Shown: piece after piece, positions 62,749 to 64,000 of the stretch | Layout: each line of letters begins with the position of its first letter | Numbering within the stretch: position 1 is the first letter of the stretch | DNA from: Lentibacillus jeotgali | GTDB lineage: Bacteria; Bacillota; Bacilli; Bacillales; Amphibacillaceae | Direction of reading: 5' to 3' | Assembly: GCF_000224785.1 (NCBI RefSeq) | Contig: NZ_AGAV01000023.1 | Span: 1-64,000 of the forward strand | DNA: 64,000 nt | Position numbers and translations under genes: made by a program | Notes under the pieces: model-generated | What the model was told of the DNA's origin: nothing | Databases searched by the model: none | The model's input: the letters and a program-made list of their open reading frames with translations, nothing else

Positions 62749-64000
62749 ATGATTATCAAAAAAATGTCTGTGGATAGAATGGAATACAAACAGAAAACAA
62801 CAAAAGAGGCTGGGACATAACTAGCCAAAAATGACTTAAAAAAGGTTCCAATCATCACTTTTTGATGGTTGGAACCTTTTTGATTTGAATTATTGTCATC
62901 ATCTAAGGTAGGATTTGTCTTCTCGGCGGTGTACTTTCTCAAGTTTACCGCCATGAATGCAAATCCTAATTCATTTTCCACGTTGTCTTGTCCCCTAACA
63001 GACATACGTGTGAAACGCAAATTAGCCTTCAGAAATCCGAAGACTGGTTCCACATCGATTTTACGTTGTCCGTAAATTTCGCCAGTTTCTTCTTCCGAAA
63101 GCTTCCGCCTCGTATAAGCTTTTTGATTTTCCCACTTCTCATTATAATAAATTTTCCGGTTATTGCCTTCTTTTGCTTTGGTACATTGAGATCGTAACGG
63201 ACAACCGGAACAGTCTTCGCACTCATAAACTTTAAATGTTCGTGTATAACCATATCGGTCTGTTCGATTGGATATATAACGGAATGTCAGTTTTTGACCA
63301 TTCGGACAGATAAACGTATCATTTTCCTCATTATATTCCCAATTAGCGGAATGGAAAGGGTTATTTCTGTATTTCTTTTTCTTTTCTTTTCGATATTGGT
63401 TATAGGTGATCAGGGGCGTGCGTTCCCTGTTCTCGAGGACGTCTTCGTAATTTTGTTCACTGCCATAGCCTGCGTCAGCCACGATATACTTAGGCAGCTC
63501 AAAGTAACCTTCCTCAATGTGATCCAGGAAAGGAACGAAAGTACGTGTATCTGTCGGGTTTGGGAATACATCATAAGCGAGCGCATATTGACCTTCTGTC
63601 GCAAGCTGCACATTATAACCTGCTTTCAGTTGGCCATTCCTCATATGGTCATCTTTCATGCGCATAAACGTGGCATCATGATCCGTTTTTGAATAACTGT
63701 TGCGTTCTCCAAAGATTTCCATGTCCTGTTGGTATTTCTGTTTGCGCACGACAAAGTCCCTGAACCGTTTGCGGTATTGTTTCGGCGCTTTACGTTCGGA
63801 ACGAAGCTGTTTCCGTTCGCTTCCTTTTTCACGTGCTTCAATCTCTTTGTCATACGCTTCGACTTTCTCATCCAGTTTCTCGGCTATTTGCCTGAGTTCA
63901 TCAGTGGATAATTCGTCCTCGCTTTCCCGTTCGATCTCCGGGATAATTTCGTTTGCCAGCAATTCATCATACATTTGATTGGACTTCTCCACCAATTTGG
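62631..64000 (-). CDS. IS1182-family transposase (N-terminus beyond window), reading out of the element
   Basis: C-terminal 450 or so residues. DDE parts: YIVADAGYGSEQNYEDV, a Cys-rich zinc-finger-like insert (YECEDCSGCPLRSQCTKA), and RKIDVEPVFGFLKANLRFTR with the Glu. The last element-encoded residues, SYVPASF, come from the terminal repeat; the frame then runs on for about 55 codons of host sequence to a stop at 62631 inside sodC antisense. So the C-terminus is chimeric, with an accidental hydrophobic tail. Confidence 0.9.
   Translation of the reverse strand, partial: KLVEKSNQMYDELLANEIIPEIERESEDELSTDELRQIAEKLDEKVEAYDKEIEAREKGSERKQLRSERKAPKQYRKRFRDFVVRKQKYQQDMEIFGERNSYSKTDHDATFMRMKDDHMRNGQLKAGYNVQLATEGQYALAYDVFPNPTDTRTFVPFLDHIEEGYFELPKYIVADAGYGSEQNYEDVLENRERTPLITYNQYRKEKKKKYRNNPFHSANWEYNEENDTFICPNGQKLTFRYISNRTDRYGYTRTFKVYECEDCSGCPLRSQCTKAKEGNNRKIYYNEKWENQKAYTRRKLSEEETGEIYGQRKIDVEPVFGFLKANLRFTRMSVRGQDNVENELGFAFMAVNLRKYTAEKTNPTLDDDNNSNQKGSNHQKVMIGTFFKSFLASYVPASFVVFCLYSILSTDIFLIIIYSFCFSLKLVGSVGVSDDCFSSLAIKPHAILAPDSPPG
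62806..64000 (-). mobile_element. IS1182-family element (right part outside window)
   Basis: The left terminal repeat begins GAGGCTGGGACATAA at 62806, typical of this family in Bacilli. A hairpin of near-complementary arms (62838-62857 and 62861-62881) lies inside the 3' coding end. The other end is not visible, so no duplication can be checked. Confidence 0.88.

Noticed and set aside
1-64000. CRISPR arrays, tRNA or rRNA genes, prophage structural genes
   Set aside because: No regularly spaced repeats, no cloverleaf or rRNA-like segments and no capsid, tail or integrase genes were found on reading both strands.

Overview
The window reads as chromosomal DNA of an endospore-forming, low-to-moderate GC Bacillaceae. 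Spore genes (yunB, lytH, yutC, yutH), kapB, and long stretches of gene order known from Bacillus subtilis (yunEDCB, lytH-yutC-yutD, yutE-yutF-yutG-yutH, yutI-yuzD-yutM, yumC-yumB-yuiB-yuiC-yuiD-bioY) support this. The flavour resembles Lentibacillus, Virgibacillus or Oceanobacillus, but that genus guess is inference. No rRNA, tRNA or CRISPR array was seen.

Layout. 1-5 kb: a Bce-type peptide-antibiotic sensing and resistance operon on the minus strand (response regulator, histidine kinase, ABC ATPase, FtsX-type permease, YxeA-like protein). 5.1-6.8 kb: a membrane-anchored GH3 beta-N-acetylhexosaminidase with an unusual N-terminal DUF4309-like domain. 6.8-14.5 kb: an accessory zone of small membrane proteins, degenerate GGGCGC repeats, an IS4-family element that splits a small gene cleanly (the reading frame is restored when it is removed), a PadR/HAAS-domain/secreted beta-propeller operon, and an IS3-family element. 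14.9-18.9 kb: csbB-gtrA-yfhO, the teichoic acid GlcNAc decoration pathway, behind a near-consensus sigma-B promoter. 19.2-22.7 kb: yunE-yunD-yunC-yunB. 22.9-24.6 kb: an NSS-family transporter with its 37-residue MetS-like small subunit. 24.6-27 kb: lytH, yutC, yutD.

27.0-49.0 kb is an island that separates yutD from DUF3055-yutE. It starts with a toxin/immunity scrapyard flanked by 23-bp near-identical direct repeats: a DUF4176-like gene with an amber stop, an HNH-type LXG toxin tail without its secretion domain, an immunity gene, a second nuclease-toxin fragment and its neighbour. A complete type VII secretion operon in Staphylococcus-like order follows (esxA-esaA-essA-esaB-essB-essC). It runs directly into an effector module: two small helical partner proteins (YwqH-like and YwqI-like), an LXG protein whose C-terminus is a glycine-rich hydrophobic segment rather than a recognisable nuclease, a six-helix membrane protein, and two tandem DUF5085 proteins. 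Then come about 2.3 kb of frameshifted genes, an STM3941-like membrane protein and a frameshifted lipoprotein gene. The island looks like a secretion machine with one live effector cassette and several dead ones.

49-64 kb is conserved core: yutE to yuiD, a BirA-controlled bioY, deoD, a lone HPr gene, kapB, a Cu/Zn superoxide dismutase lipoprotein, and an IS1182-family element cut by the window end. The transposase frame of that element reads out through its terminal repeat into the antisense strand of the superoxide dismutase gene.
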